A stretch of DNA of 64,000 bases from Triatoma infestans (Eukaryota; Arthropoda; Insecta; Hemiptera; Reduviidae). Where the stretch lies: assembly GCA_011037195.1 (NCBI GenBank), contig JAAEAF010006040.1, positions 1 to 64,000 on the forward strand, written 5' to 3'. This document shows positions 1 to 10,169 of the stretch, in pieces. Within the stretch, counting starts at the first letter, position 1, and every line of letters begins with the position of its first letter. Under the pieces are notes generated by a model. The model did not search any database. It saw only the letters and a program-made list of their open reading frames with translations, and had not been told where the DNA came from. A program made the position numbers and the translations under genes.

Positions 1-685
1 TTCTACATGTCTTTTTCTACAACCAACAAGTTGGCTAGGGTATAAGGGTATAAACTTGTCTGCATGCAAGGATAGCTTTTCAACACTTGACCGAGTCTTT
101 AAACGGTTTTCCATCAGTTGTTAACAAATCAAGAAGTTCTTAACTAGTTTCAAGTATACAAGAAGAATTACGAAACAGACAAATAGTATATCACCAAATC
201 TGAACGCTATTTGAATGCTTTATGCTATCCATTTTTTATAAACTTTACAATTCCTTGCAGTTATACTGTATTTCTTTCTATCAGTTACACTATTAAGATT
301 AATTCATTACTGCAATCTTCTTTCTAACCAAACCCATTACATTTGAAAAGTTATGCATATAAAGCGATAACTAGAGAGATGCATAACAAAGTGAAGAGTA
401 GAAGAGATAGTTGGATGTCAGATAATAAGAATCTTTTAGGTTCAAAACAAATTCTACAAGTTTCAGTAAGGGTTAACTTTAACCATTGTACAGATAGTTC
501 TTAATGTAAACATGGAATTCACTTGGTTTCAACTCTGTTTACCAAAAACTTGACGTGTACGAAGCCTGCATTTTACAAAAAAAATATCATCCTCAGAGCG
601 TTTCCTTAACGGGTTCCTTTCAATATTTTATATTTAGAAAACTAAATGAATAAAATGAAATAAGTATTTTGCAAATAAAATACCT
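1..685. other. AT-rich DNA, nothing recognised
   Basis: I see no convincing reading frame, RNA gene or repeat in this stretch. Confidence 0.5.
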
Positions 686-1340
686 GATTTTACTTTCTCT
701 TACTCCTAATAAGAGGGAGTATTGTGAGCGATTAAATTCAAATTTTCAAATTGAGTTTCAAATTGACCGGAAATAAATGTTTTGTATACCCCTGAGTACG
801 AAGAAATGTTTTTAGCAAAAGAGTGTGCTATGAACAAAATATCTCAAATACGAAACATCACATGATGTTCCCAAACTTGATATTCCGTTTAGATACTAAC
901 ACCGTAACTGACACGTAGGTTTCGGGCAAAATTCATCAACCGGAAGTGTGTCTTTACTGAATAGTTCTTCCTAGTTTTTCACGATTTCCTCGATTTTCTT
1001 TAAAACTTTCTGTATTATCTATCTACATATTTATTTAAAATATTTCCCCAAGAAAATTCATTTTTTGGGGGTTTTCTGCGGGTAACACTAGCGGGTAAGC
1101 TTTACTTTATAGTTCATTGTCCACTTCAGTACATTGTATTGTGATCTATCATCCATATCATATTAATTTACATTAGGAGCATGAGTAAAGTTTCAATTTA
1201 AAGATAATCGGTTAACCAATAATGCGAATATCTGGAATAGGCTTTTGAGTTATTTTTTGGGATTTTCTCGAAACGACTAAAATAAAGTAAAGTACTGCCT
1301 ATATTTTCAGGTGGGCTTAACGTCCAACTACCAAAGTAGG
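686..1340 (+). repeat. Family H dispersed repeat, degenerate copy
   Basis: It opens with ACTTTCTCTTACTCCTAATAAGAGG, the family H hairpin end, followed by the usual order of blocks: an 'ACCGGAAAT' block, 'GTTTTTAGCAAA', 'AAACTTGATATTCCGTTTAG' and 'CAACCGGAAGTGTG'. The (TG)n tract is nearly lost. The right end is degraded, so the boundary near 1340 is approximate. Confidence 0.6.
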
Positions 1341-1404
1341 TGTCGTGGAAGCGGAAGCATATACTTTACTATTAACATTTTTTTTAAACTAATATAAAAT
1401 TAGC

Positions 1405-1497
1405 AGTTATATGGGGACTCGAAGTAGTGACCTTCCCAGTTTCTAGTCCCATTACAAGTCCATGATCCATCCACTAACGACTACATCAAACCCGTCT
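1405..1497 (-). repeat. tRNA-like SINE head
   Basis: On the minus strand an A-box-like TGATGTAGTCGTTAGTGG (1471-1488) is followed about 45 bp later by a B-box-like ACTTCGAGTCC (1415-1425). These are internal RNA polymerase III promoter elements. The arms do not fold into a proper tRNA cloverleaf, so I read it as a SINE head or tRNA relic. It resembles the plus-strand head at 30428-30510. Confidence 0.45.
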
Positions 1498-1639
1498 CAA
1501 TACCACTATAACGAAACTTGGGGAATGATAACTGTACAGATATAAACCTATCTTTTTGTTTGTAATATTTTTCCGAACAAAATTGATTTTAGGTAACAAA
1601 TACGTAAAATTTGAAAAACCCTAAAAAAAAAAAAACCCT

Positions 1640-1885
1640 ATGGCGCAACACCCCATGAAGGACCAAGGCTTGCCAGACGGCGATTTGAATGGGAGACGTG
1701 TGGTAAGCACGCCGCAGTTCCCACGCCGTTTAGTTCCGGCCTTCGCTACCCAGGGCGCTACTCACTGTAGCTTTCCACTTTTTATCACGATGCTGGGTCA
1801 AACCGACTTTGCCCTCACAGGAACCGAACCGTGAATTCTCGCACGAAAGGCGAGTGCGCTGGCCACTAGACCAATGTGTGAGCAC
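1640..1885 (-). repeat. tRNA-derived SINE
   Basis: The minus strand carries a tRNA-like head: A box TGGTCTAGTGGCCAGCGC (1856-1873) and B box GGTTCGGTTCC (1820-1830), close to the consensus GGTTCGANTCC. A tRNA-unrelated body of about 180 bp, richer in GC than its surroundings, follows. The element ends at a T-rich tract on the minus strand (A-rich on plus, 1621-1635). The open frame on the plus strand through this region is incidental. SINEs encode no protein and depend on a LINE for movement. Confidence 0.6.
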
Positions 1886-1934
1886 TGGAAAATTTGAAGT
1901 TAAAATAAATTTGTCCCATATATATATATATTAA

Positions 1935-2225
1935 TGTTCCTATTTCATCTGTGCCGCTTGGGTGTGTGCGATTAAATAAACATATGGTTTATAGTGAGTA
2001 CTTTTGTATAAAGAAGTAGCCATTATTTTCTGTATTTTTAATTATTATTTGTTGTTTCACCGAGTATTATATTGTATTGACTATAAAAACCGATTTTTGT
2101 TTAAGGTAACTTTATTTCATAATATTCTGTATTTTATTATAATCTTTTGTATTAATTGATATTCAAATAAAATTTGTTTAAGGATCAATCGGTCTATAGT
2201 CATTGAGGAACCCAACCTTCCCACA
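1935..2225 (+). repeat. 5' LTR
   Basis: It begins TGTTCCTATTTCATC and ends ACCTTCCCACA. It aligns with the 3' LTR with five single-base differences and one 8-base gap. The exact left edge is uncertain: the 3' copy is preceded by TGTAAAAGTGAA directly after its polypurine tract, which could be the true LTR start lost here to (AT)n slippage. Confidence 0.88.
2082..2171 (+). promoter_or_regulatory. LTR TATA box and polyadenylation signal
   Basis: TATAAAA at 2082-2088 is a good TATA box in the LTR, and AATAAA at 2166-2171 lies about 80 bp downstream. That order is usual for an LTR U3-R junction. The same pair is in the 3' LTR. Assignment is from motif and position only. Confidence 0.5.
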
Positions 2226-2240
2226 TTATAAATCGGTTTT

Positions 2241-2256
2241 TGGTCAAGCGAAAACC
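2241..2256 (+). other. Candidate primer binding site
   Basis: TGGTCAAGCGAAAACC starts with TGG, as expected of a site complementary to a tRNA 3' CCA end, and lies 15 bp after the LTR. I cannot match it to a particular tRNA. The whole leader from LTR to the gag ATG is only 36 bp, so a self-priming mechanism is an alternative. Confidence 0.22.
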
Positions 2257-2261
2257 ACAAG

Positions 2262-3449
2262 ATGCAGCCAGTACCAGTACCAGTACGGATCCGATTCGAG
2301 TTGGATGAAGATAGGGACATTTCTAAAGTAATCAACGTTATATCAATTCGGCTAAATTCAGAGACGACCACGTATGTTTTTCCTACACAATACCAATGTT
2401 CAGAATATCATAAAGAATTATTTACTATTAGTACAGTTAGGAATGCATGTAAAGCACTATCAAAGAAAGGCCAGTTTCGCAATATAAAAGTTACTTTACC
2501 TTCTAAAATAGTTCCGCTGTATTTGGATGATAACCAAAACTTTATATTTGAGGATATTTATTTGGAGGAGTTAGCCGACGGACGCCAAATATCAGAAACT
2601 TCCGTGGAGAATCAAACAGAGTTAATAAAAATAATTGAGAGACTGTCGGCGAAATTGGATGCTAATGAGAGGAAACAAGTAAATATATCCCAAATTCAAA
2701 AACAGTTTGTTTTACAGAAATTTCAAGGTAAGGAAAACGCCATAGAGTGGATAACATTGTTTGAAAAAGAATGTGATAGGTGTGACGTAACCTCCGATGA
2801 AAACAAAATACAAGTTTGGCGCCTATTTTTAGAACAAAATGCTACTGAATGGTACAGTTCAACTTTGTGTAAACTGACTTTACAAGGAATCTGGCAGGAT
2901 TGGCGTGACTCTTTTATACAAACATATAGTGATAAAAGTTGGCGATCTGTACATTATGCTTATAGTTTCAGGTTCATCAATGGTTCATTATTAGATTATG
3001 CATTGAAAAAAGAACGTTTGCTATTAGAAACGGAACCTAAGATGTCAGACAGGTCACGAATAAATCATATTGTCGTGGGGCTTCCATTCTACATCCAGGA
3101 CCGTCTAGATAAAGAGGAATTACACACTACCGAACAACTAATGAATCAACTACAGAGATATACAAAGGCATATCCTAGGACAAAGAAATCTCAGGTAAGA
3201 ACACAAACCTTTGACACTAAATCGGATACTTATTCTTCTGAAAGAACAAAGCAGAGGCTTATCCCAAAACAACCATGTACTACCTGTGAGTCACATGGGT
3301 ACCCAGGGCGTTTTCATCCTATTGAATATTGTAGAAATAAGGGACAAATTACGGAGAATAAACGGGTAAACTTTACTACGATTAATGAGAGGGTGGCTGA
3401 TGCCCAACATGAGCCAAAAAACATAGATACACACCACTTATTCGATTAA
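2262..3449 (+). CDS. gag: Gag polyprotein of Ty3/gypsy element
   Basis: This intact 395-residue frame starts at the first ATG after the LTR. It would form the particle that packages the element RNA in the cytoplasm. The middle (about residues 150-300) has the helical capsid-like pattern of retrotransposon Gag: a 'QKFQGKENAIEWITLFEKECDR' stretch, tryptophans, and 'WRDSFIQTYSDKSW'. Near residues 340-365 is a CX2CX9HX4C cysteine-histidine cluster, longer in its middle loop than the classic CX2CX4HX4C knuckle, in a basic segment suited to RNA binding. The frame stops at the protease junction, and protease continues in a different frame. That could be programmed frameshifting or simple decay. Confidence 0.82.
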   Translation: MQPVPVPVRIRFELDEDRDISKVINVISIRLNSETTTYVFPTQYQCSEYHKELFTISTVRNACKALSKKGQFRNIKVTLPSKIVPLYLDDNQNFIFEDIYLEELADGRQISETSVENQTELIKIIERLSAKLDANERKQVNISQIQKQFVLQKFQGKENAIEWITLFEKECDRCDVTSDENKIQVWRLFLEQNATEWYSSTLCKLTLQGIWQDWRDSFIQTYSDKSWRSVHYAYSFRFINGSLLDYALKKERLLLETEPKMSDRSRINHIVVGLPFYIQDRLDKEELHTTEQLMNQLQRYTKAYPRTKKSQVRTQTFDTKSDTYSSERTKQRLIPKQPCTTCESHGYPGRFHPIEYCRNKGQITENKRVNFTTINERVADAQHEPKNIDTHHLFD

Positions 3450-3933
3450 ATGTTACAGTTAACAATACCAGAGTTACGGGAATCTATGACAGTGGATCTA
3501 ACGTAACACTGATAAATTCTAAAATTATAGAAGATATAAAAGATAAGATGTTAAAGAATGAGCAAACATTTAAGACAATTAGTGGTGGCAAAAAAGCTAT
3601 AGTAAGATAAAATTGCCTTTGAAGATTCATAAAATAGAAGAAGAAATAGAAGTTTATGTTATAAAAAATGATGCTTTTTCTTATGATGTGTTATTGGGAT
3701 TAGATGCTATTCAGAAATTTCGTTTACTGCAAGATGATAAATTGAATATTCTCCAAAGAGTTAACGAAAATAATGTCGAAATAATTAACGATTTACATAA
3801 AACAGATAACGAATACTCTGTATATTTAGATAAATTACATCATCTGGACCAAGAAAAGAAAACAAAACTTTTAGAGCTAATAATTGAAATTCAGCAATAT
3901 TTGCTAAACACAAATATGATGTGGGAAAGGTAA
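3430..3933 (+). pseudogene. Aspartic protease region of pol, frameshifted
   Basis: Downstream of gag, in another frame, is a pepsin-like retroviral protease core with the active-site triplet Asp-Ser-Gly at 3488-3496 inside 'GIYDSGSNVTLIN'. The protease would cut Gag-Pol during particle maturation. The frame stops at 3608-3610. Homologous-looking sequence continues from 3613 in a third frame ('FSYDVLLGLDAIQKFRLL', typical of the region between protease and reverse transcriptase) and stops at 3933. At least two small indels are implied. The usable start of this product would be translation through gag. Confidence 0.75.
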
Positions 3934-4703
3934 AGAATCATGAGACTCACATTAAACTCTTGGAAACTAAATACATTTCAAAGAAACCTTATAGATGTTC
4001 GATTCCAGATAACCAAGAAATAGAAAGCCAAATAACCAAGTTACTTGAGGCGGACTTAATAGAAGAATCTGCATCTCCATTTGCAGCACCAGTAACTTTA
4101 GCTTACAAGAAGGAAGAAGGGCGGCGCTCACGTTTATGCATTGATTTTCGAGATCTTAACAAAATTTTAGTGCCAGAATCTCAACCGTTTCCAATAATTG
4201 AAGATATTATAGTAAAAATGAGGAACTGTAGATGGTACTCAGTTTTGGATATTTGTTCCGCTTTCTGGTCTATACCAGTAAGACCGAAGGATCGCCATAA
4301 GACTGCTTTTGTTACTCAAACTGGACATTATCAATGGAAGAGACTACCTTTCGGATTGAAAATTTCACCAGCAGTTTTTCAACGTGCTCTGGCTACGACA
4401 ATTCGACAGCATCGTCTTCAGGATTTTTGTACTAATTACATCGATGATATTTTGGTATTCTCTGAAAATTTTGACGAACACCTTAAACATATCCACAAAT
4501 TGCTACAAGCGATTCAAGAGGAGGGATTCCGATTAAAATTATCCAAATGTAATTTTGCACAGTCATCAGTACAATACTTAGGCCATATAATCAGTTATAA
4601 CACAGTCAGTTCTCATCAGGACAACCTGAAATCAATTAAGAATTTTCCTAAACCACAAAATAAAAAAAATATTCGTCAGTTCTTAGGGAAAATTAATTTC
4701 TAA
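3894..4703 (+). pseudogene. pol: Reverse transcriptase region of pol
   Basis: The open frame from about 3921 to 4703 covers the finger and palm subdomains of a Ty3/gypsy reverse transcriptase, which copies element RNA into DNA in the particle. Visible motifs are 'PFAAPVTLAYKK', 'CIDFRDLN', motif A 'VLDICSAFWSI' (catalytic Asp), 'RLPFGLKISPAVFQ', and motif C 'YIDDILVF' (catalytic Asp pair). The frame enters by a shift near 3895 and ends prematurely at 'FLGKINF', where the thumb should continue. The next domain is one frame over. All catalytic residues are present. Confidence 0.88.
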
Positions 4704-6423
4704 GAACATCCCAGACTATTCGAGACTACTAGAACCCCTTCATAACCTTCTGCGAAATAATATACAGTTTCTATGGACGCCTGAATGTGATACGACATTC
4801 AGCAAAATAAAAGATTATTTATGCCAAAGTCCAGTTTTATCAATTTTTGATCCAAAAAGAGAAACCTTCCTGTTTACAGACGCTAGTACTCTGGGTGTTG
4901 GAGCAGTTTTAAAGCAAGTTCAAGATAATGGGGAGCTACACCCCGTAGCATACTTCTCGAAGAAACTCTCCCCAACACAGGCGAAAAAGAAGGCAATATA
5001 CCTTGAGTGTTTAGCAATAAAAGAGGCAATACGTTATTGGCAGCATTGGTTGTTAGGGCACAAGTTCCAAGTAATTTCCGACCACAAGCCATTAGAAAAC
5101 CTTAAAATAAAAGCTAGAACTGATGAAGAGCTAGGAGACTTGGTATATTACCTTTCTCAATATGATTTTACCATACGATATGCTCCAGGGAAGGCAAATC
5201 AGGAAGCAGATGCCCTGTCACGAAATCCAGTTCTGGAGTGCTTTGAAAATGAAGATGAAGTGCTTCAAATTGTTAATTTTGTCGCAATTGATGATATAAA
5301 ACGGGATCAAGAAGACAATTCCAGTGAACTCATTACTGACAAAGAAACATATAAAAAAAATGAAATTTTTTATAAAAAGATACGAGGAAAAGAACGTATT
5401 TTTGTGTCCAAAGATTTTGGGTTAACATTAATCAAGAATGTCCATACATACTACGGTCACATTGGAGTAGGTCACATAGCAGCCAAAATTCTTCTTTTTT
5501 ATTATTTCCGACACATGGACTCCCTTATAAGAGATTTTTACAAGAATTGTGATACTTGTAACAAGAACAAATCCAGACGATGCCGAGAAATTGGTCTCTT
5601 ATCACAATTAGGCCCAGCAAAGGAGCCATATGATATCATGTCACTTGATACGATTGGGGGTTTTGCAGGGAATCGATCGCCCAATCGTTATCTCCACCTT
5701 TTGGTTGACCATTTCACACGATTTGCATACACCTGTCCTTCACGTGGGCAACAAGCTAAGGACTTGATTAGGTTCCTTCGACCTATTTTTGAGAAAAATA
5801 AGGTGAAGATTCTCCTGGTAGATCAGTATACGGGCATTAATTCAAGACAATTTAAAACTTTCCTGCGCCATTGGGGTGTCACATTACTCTTCACGGCGGT
5901 GGATTGTCCTTTTTCAAACGGCCTAAATGAACGCCTAAATCAAACTCTGGTCAATCGTATTCGCTGCAAGATTAGTGAAAACCAAAAAAATCCATGGTGT
6001 AAAATTGCTAGAGAATGCACAGATGAGTATAATCGTACAACTCACAGTGTGACAAAGTTCTCTCCACTCTATCTACTTACGGGAAAACAAACTTCAATAC
6101 TACCATCGTCTCTTAACGAGCCACAAGATTTAATAAAAGTTAGATTACAGGCCGCAGAAAATTCTCAAAGGCATCATGATCTCAATAAATCCAGAATTGA
6201 CCGGAACAGAAAGGAATATGATTTCCAAGTTGGTGATTTGGTCTATGTGGAAACAGGCAGTCGTCTGAACCGGAATAAATTAGACCCAATACGATCAGGA
6301 CAATTTGAGATTTCTCGTCGGGTATCTTCCGCAATATATGAAATAAACCGCAACCGCCACAGATCACAGGCCAATTTTGTGCACAGCAGCAAGCTCCTAC
6401 CTTTCCGAGGGGGGGAGATGTAA
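4687..6423 (+). pseudogene. pol: RNase H and integrase region of pol
   Basis: One open frame runs from just after the stop at 4684 to 6423 (579 codons) but has no start of its own. It is the downstream half of Pol. RNase H: 'FTDASTLGVGAVL' (Asp at 4879), 'YLECLAIKEAIRYW' (Glu at 5005), 'ISDHKPL' (Asp at 5080) and 'EADALSR'. Integrase: a zinc domain with a histidine cluster 'HTYYGHIGVGH' and 'CDTC', then the catalytic D,D-35-E triad at codons 5647, 5821 and 5929. The C terminus is basic and ends 'LLPFRGGEM' before the polypurine tract. No chromodomain is evident. It is joined to reverse transcriptase by one frameshift at about 4690-4703. Confidence 0.9.
6407..6420 (+). other. Polypurine tract of the gypsy element
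   Basis: GAGGGGGGGAGATG overlaps the end of the pol frame, 10 bp before the 3' LTR homology begins. It would prime plus-strand synthesis. If the LTR really starts with TGTAAAAG, the tract is GAGGGGGGGAGA and abuts the LTR directly. Confidence 0.7.
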
Positions 6424-6430
6424 AAGTGAA

Positions 6431-6729
6431 TGTTCCTATTTCATCTGTGCCGCTTGGGTGTGTGCGATTAAATAAACATATGGTTTATAGTGAGTACTTT
6501 TGTATAAAGAAGTAGCCATCATTTTCTGTATTTTTAATTATTATTTGTTGTTTCACCGAGTATTATATTGTATTGACTATAAAAACCGATTTTTGTCTAA
6601 GGTAACTTAATTTCATAATTTAACAATATTCTGTATTTTATTATATTCTTTTGTATTAATTGATATTCAAATAAAATTTGTTTAAGGATCAATCGGTGTA
6701 TAGTCATTGAGGAACCCAACCTTCCCACA
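6431..6729 (+). repeat. 3' LTR
   Basis: It matches the 5' LTR over its full length, with an extra 8 bases (around 6618-6626). Right after the shared ACCTTCCCACA comes a long (TA)n stretch. Confidence 0.9.
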
Positions 6730-6900
6730 TTATATATATATATATTATATTAATATATATATATATAGAATGTATATATTATATATATAGCTATATAATT
6801 GTATATATATATCATATATAAATATATATATAAAGTGTATATATTAAGATATTATAGTTATATATGTAATTGTAATATTATATATATATGTATTACAGAT
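6730..6900. repeat. (TA)-rich simple sequence
   Basis: Almost pure TA-type repeats follow the 3' LTR. With the (AT)n on the left flank, they indicate that the retrotransposon landed in a microsatellite. Confidence 0.85.
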
Positions 6901-6919
6901 CAGAAAGAAAAAGTCGTGT

Positions 6920-7345
6920 GTTTCATAACTAACTAGTGTGTGTTTTGTTTTGTTGAAGGGGTACAACAACTAAGGTCGTTTGCCCCTGACGTTCAGCCAG
7001 TGTATGCACTTAATCACACTTTTCATCCGAACAATCTCTCTAAGTGCACTTTCTGATACATGCTCAGATTAAATTAAATAGCTGAATGTCTCTAAGGAAT
7101 TGTATTGTTTTGCTTACGCTACATTCATCATCATCTAGCGGCTCTTTCAGATTGTTTGGCATATTTAATTTTTCTCTAGAGCTAGCATATTGTGGACATT
7201 CAATTAGAATGTGGCGGACAGTCAGTGGTACCAAGCAAACGTTACATATCGGCGGTTGCTCACTACGAAACAGGTAACTAGTCGGTAAGTCTATATTACT
7301 TGGTATAAGGAAAGAAAGGGTGTAGTTGTAGTCTTATTTCATTGT
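6920..7345 (-). pseudogene. LINE 3' end (C-terminus of RNase H-type ORF2)
   Basis: On the minus strand the frame reads 'PPICNVCLVPLTVRHILIEC', a CX2C..HX4C cysteine-histidine motif, then 'PQYASSREKLNMP' and 'FLRDIQLFNLI' before a stop near 7073. This is the hallmark C-terminus of ORF2 in I-like LINEs that carry an RNase H domain. About 150 bp of 3' untranslated sequence follows to about 6920, ending in a CA/A-rich tract. The 5' part is lost (truncated near 7345). The plus-strand frame here is a shadow. Confidence 0.75.
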
Positions 7346-8755
7346 ATTTAGTTGTAAAGTCGGCATTGTGTTGAAGTCTTTTATTTTCAATAGAGTATGA
7401 TGATTCCTAGAAAATTCCTAGGAATATATCTAGAAAATTTCTTTCGGTTAAATAGGATTTTGTAATAAGGAAATATGTAAGTGGATGGTAGGATGCTTTT
7501 TAACTGCCACAGAAATCCTTCATTAATTTTTTTTTTTAAATGGTGGTGTCAGATAATTTATGTTTCCATCATCTTTTGAGTTATGTTAGAATTAAACTGA
7601 TTTTTTTTTTTTTTAATATTGCATCAATATTTTGTGAAATAATAGATGGCAAAATTTACTTGTTCTTCGCAAATTGTGAATACAGAAATGTAAGAAAGCT
7701 GAAAGAAGTGAAAATCTATAAAAGCAATCGGTTCTATATATATATTTTCAATAAGACTGGGGGTCTATTTTGTAAGAATTCTATACAGATAAGAATAGCC
7801 ATTGAGATTGTTCAGTTTACCACTGTATAATATAAACCCGACAATAAGAAGGTTGTATTTATAGGAAGCCATATTTAAAGTAACTGGTAAAACCAATTTC
7901 GTTTACAGTGCTTGCTTTATTTCCTCCTGCATAAAAGAAAAATATTTTTACTCTTTGTTCGGACAAGTTTTTTTTCAGCTTTTATTTATTCAGTGTTTAA
8001 TTTTTGATAAAAATATAATTTTACATAGTGTCAACCATTTAAAACGTTGCAATAATTAAAATTTAATTGTTGCTTATATGCATTATACTCGTATTACAAT
8101 TTATTACTGTTAAAGAGATCCTTCAAAGTTTCGTGCCAAATTTAAGCACTAAACTAGTACTAACATTTTCAATCAACAATAAACTTTTGCGAACATTATC
8201 TCCCTCTGGGAGCACAGACAGAAAATGATTCACTTCTGTTTGCTTTCATGCTTTCCTTCATTCATTGCCCTGCTTTAATTTCTTCATTCATTATTAATTT
8301 TGTTTATCTTTTCCTCCTTGGTGAAATAGGAATATGGTTTCTCTTTTTAGTTTAAAGAAAATCCCAAGATAATGGCCTATTTCCTCTTCAGTTGAATAAA
8401 ATATTTAAAATTTTAGATTGCCAGATTTTTCATTATAAAACATTATTAAAATTTAAAATAATATTTCTTTCAACAATATGAAGGAAAGTATAGGTATATT
8501 AATAATCAATATAATTATTTCAATGAGATAATTAATACAATTGAAATTTTCTTCTTAACACAATGGCACGGCGATTATTTGTTTAGTTGAAATTAGCTAG
8601 GCATGAAGCAGAAAAGAGCTCTCTCAAAAAGTGTCAGGTTAGATAGTGATGATCAAACAATCAAGAAAGTAAAAAATTTAGGTTTTCGGATTGAAAGCGC
8701 GTCAGTGGTTTATTATGAACCGAAGTTTCGTACATTTTCTCCATACTGCAATAGT
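7346..8755. other. AT-rich DNA, nothing recognised
   Basis: There are many homopolymer T and A runs and no reading frame or repeat that I can assign. From about 8700 it shades into the foldback repeat. Confidence 0.45.
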
Positions 8756-9118
8756 CTACTTCAGGTTAGTGCCCACCTTGAATGCCAAAGCACAGTGGCA
8801 GGAAACGGGGTGGCTTGAACAAGGGTGTTGTCTGGAACACTACCCGCCATCTTGTAAATGTGGACAGGGCTTTTACCCTCCATGAATGTGATTGGGCTGT
8901 CAGGTGACAAGGCCTAAGTCTCCTTTCCTACAACCTTTCCTTTCTGCCAAAGTTATAGCCCTGTTTTGCTCCAGTAAAAACGGTTAATCGTGAAAGCTAT
9001 ACATGTGAAACCTTACATGTATAAGATAGCGGAGGAAGTAAGCTCTCCTCTATTCTACCCATCCTATTTCTTACTAGTGTTGCTTTGGCATTCAAGGGGA
9101 CACTAACCTGAGACGAAG
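8756..9118. repeat. Foldback (MITE-like) repeat
   Basis: An inverted repeat of about 35 bp encloses roughly 285 bp. The left arm, 8761-8793, contains CAGGTTAGTG and TTGAATGCCAAAGC; the right arm, 9078-9112, is the reverse complement with small gaps. Parts of the interior recur near 22900 ('TTTGAATGCCAAAGCGACA'). No coding capacity. A non-autonomous DNA transposon is likely, but I cannot name the superfamily. Confidence 0.5.
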
Positions 9119-9609
9119 TCTAAAAGTTCAAATCTAGAAGAGAAAGCATTAGATTGGAATAGACGCAGCAGATTGATGGAAATAGATAACAGAAATAGAA
9201 AAATAGATAGATAACATCTATGGTTTCATACGTACAGTGACAACTTCAACTTAAGGTTTCGTCAACTCTACCACGTATTCTGAGACTTACTCTGACGATG
9301 AATGGGAATCCGAAACCGAACTTAAACAACAAACGCAAGCATACTATGATGTTTAAAACAATAGATAAATAAATTACTGTTTGCTTCTCGATAACTGTGA
9401 TCCAAGTTAAATTCATACTAAAACTTCGGAGATTCGATGCAGTCCTTATATATATATATATCGAGAGAGAGAGAGAGAGAGAGAAATAAAGGGAGTGTAA
9501 CACAGAGAGAATAGAGAGATATAGTGAGAAATTATTAATAATTCATTATCTTTAAGTGAAGTTGTGACTAAAAAATATTATATATTCATTAAAATAATGT
9601 TCTTTGCAG
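9119..9609. other. AT-rich DNA with GA microsatellite
   Basis: A (TA)n then (GA)n tract lies at about 9450-9486. Otherwise nothing is recognised up to the exon-like block. Confidence 0.5.
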
Positions 9610-9711
9610 GCACCTAGTGGTAGCGGTTGTAAAGTTGAAAGCCTTCATGTCAAAGCCCAAGTTAAACAACACAGTTCAAAACGTCAAACTTCTAATAATG
9701 AAGATCGTGAG
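9610..9711 (+). CDS. Candidate internal exon of an unknown host gene
   Basis: A block of 102 bp (34 codons, a multiple of three) lies between a good 3' splice site (TTCTTTGCAG|G) and a good 5' splice site (GAG|GTTAGTAAG). It is richer in GC than the flanks. In frame with position 9610 it encodes a hydrophilic peptide ending 'KRQTSNNEDRE' without stops, but a second frame is open too. I do not recognise the protein. If real, it is the only host-gene sequence seen, and the flanking repeat DNA would be intron. It could also be chance or a transposon relic. Confidence 0.35.
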
Positions 9712-10169
9712 GTTAGTAAGCTATTTATTACTTCAATTTTAACATTGTTGATTGATTTTTTTTTTTTTTTTATGAAATTGTTAATTATTGAGAAATTATT
9801 AAGAATATCTTTCATTATAAATTATTAAGAACAAAATCATTTTAATCTTTTTAATTTGTTAATAATTTTTTTTTTTTTTTAACGAATTTCAATAATGAAG
9901 ATCAATTTTAAAGAAATATTATCAGAATTCTTTAATTTTAATGGAAAAAAATCAGATATGAAACACATGACTTTCTTTAATTGCTGCAATTCTCATAACT
10001 TTGACAAGTTTTGTGGAAACTTGGAATTTTTAATAACGTATAGTTGCTCTTAACTATGTGGTTGGTGGAGAGTCGTATATTACACAACATATATTAGTTT
10101 TAGGACCAGATAGCTGAATGTAAGTCAGATACTAGATTGCAGACCGCACATAATCGGCGGAAGTAGCAG
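9712..10169. other. AT-rich DNA, nothing recognised
   Basis: There are long poly-T tracts and no assignable feature. Confidence 0.45.

Larger units (their letters stand above)
1935..6729 (+). mobile_element. Ty3/gypsy LTR retrotransposon, nearly complete, pol broken
   Basis: Two LTRs (1935-2225 and 6431-6729) flank gag, protease, reverse transcriptase, RNase H and integrase in Ty3/gypsy order (integrase after RNase H). No envelope frame follows integrase. The element lies in an (AT)n tract on both sides, so the target duplication cannot be read clearly. Gag is intact. Pol is cut by at least four frame changes, so this copy cannot make its own Gag-Pol. LTR divergence of about 2% indicates fairly recent insertion. 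Confidence 0.92.

Noticed and set aside
1640..1834. 64-codon plus-strand frame
   Set aside because: It overlaps a minus-strand tRNA-derived SINE that explains the sequence.
6424..6430. An envelope gene for the gypsy element
   Set aside because: The pol frame is followed at once by the polypurine tract and LTR, leaving no room for one.
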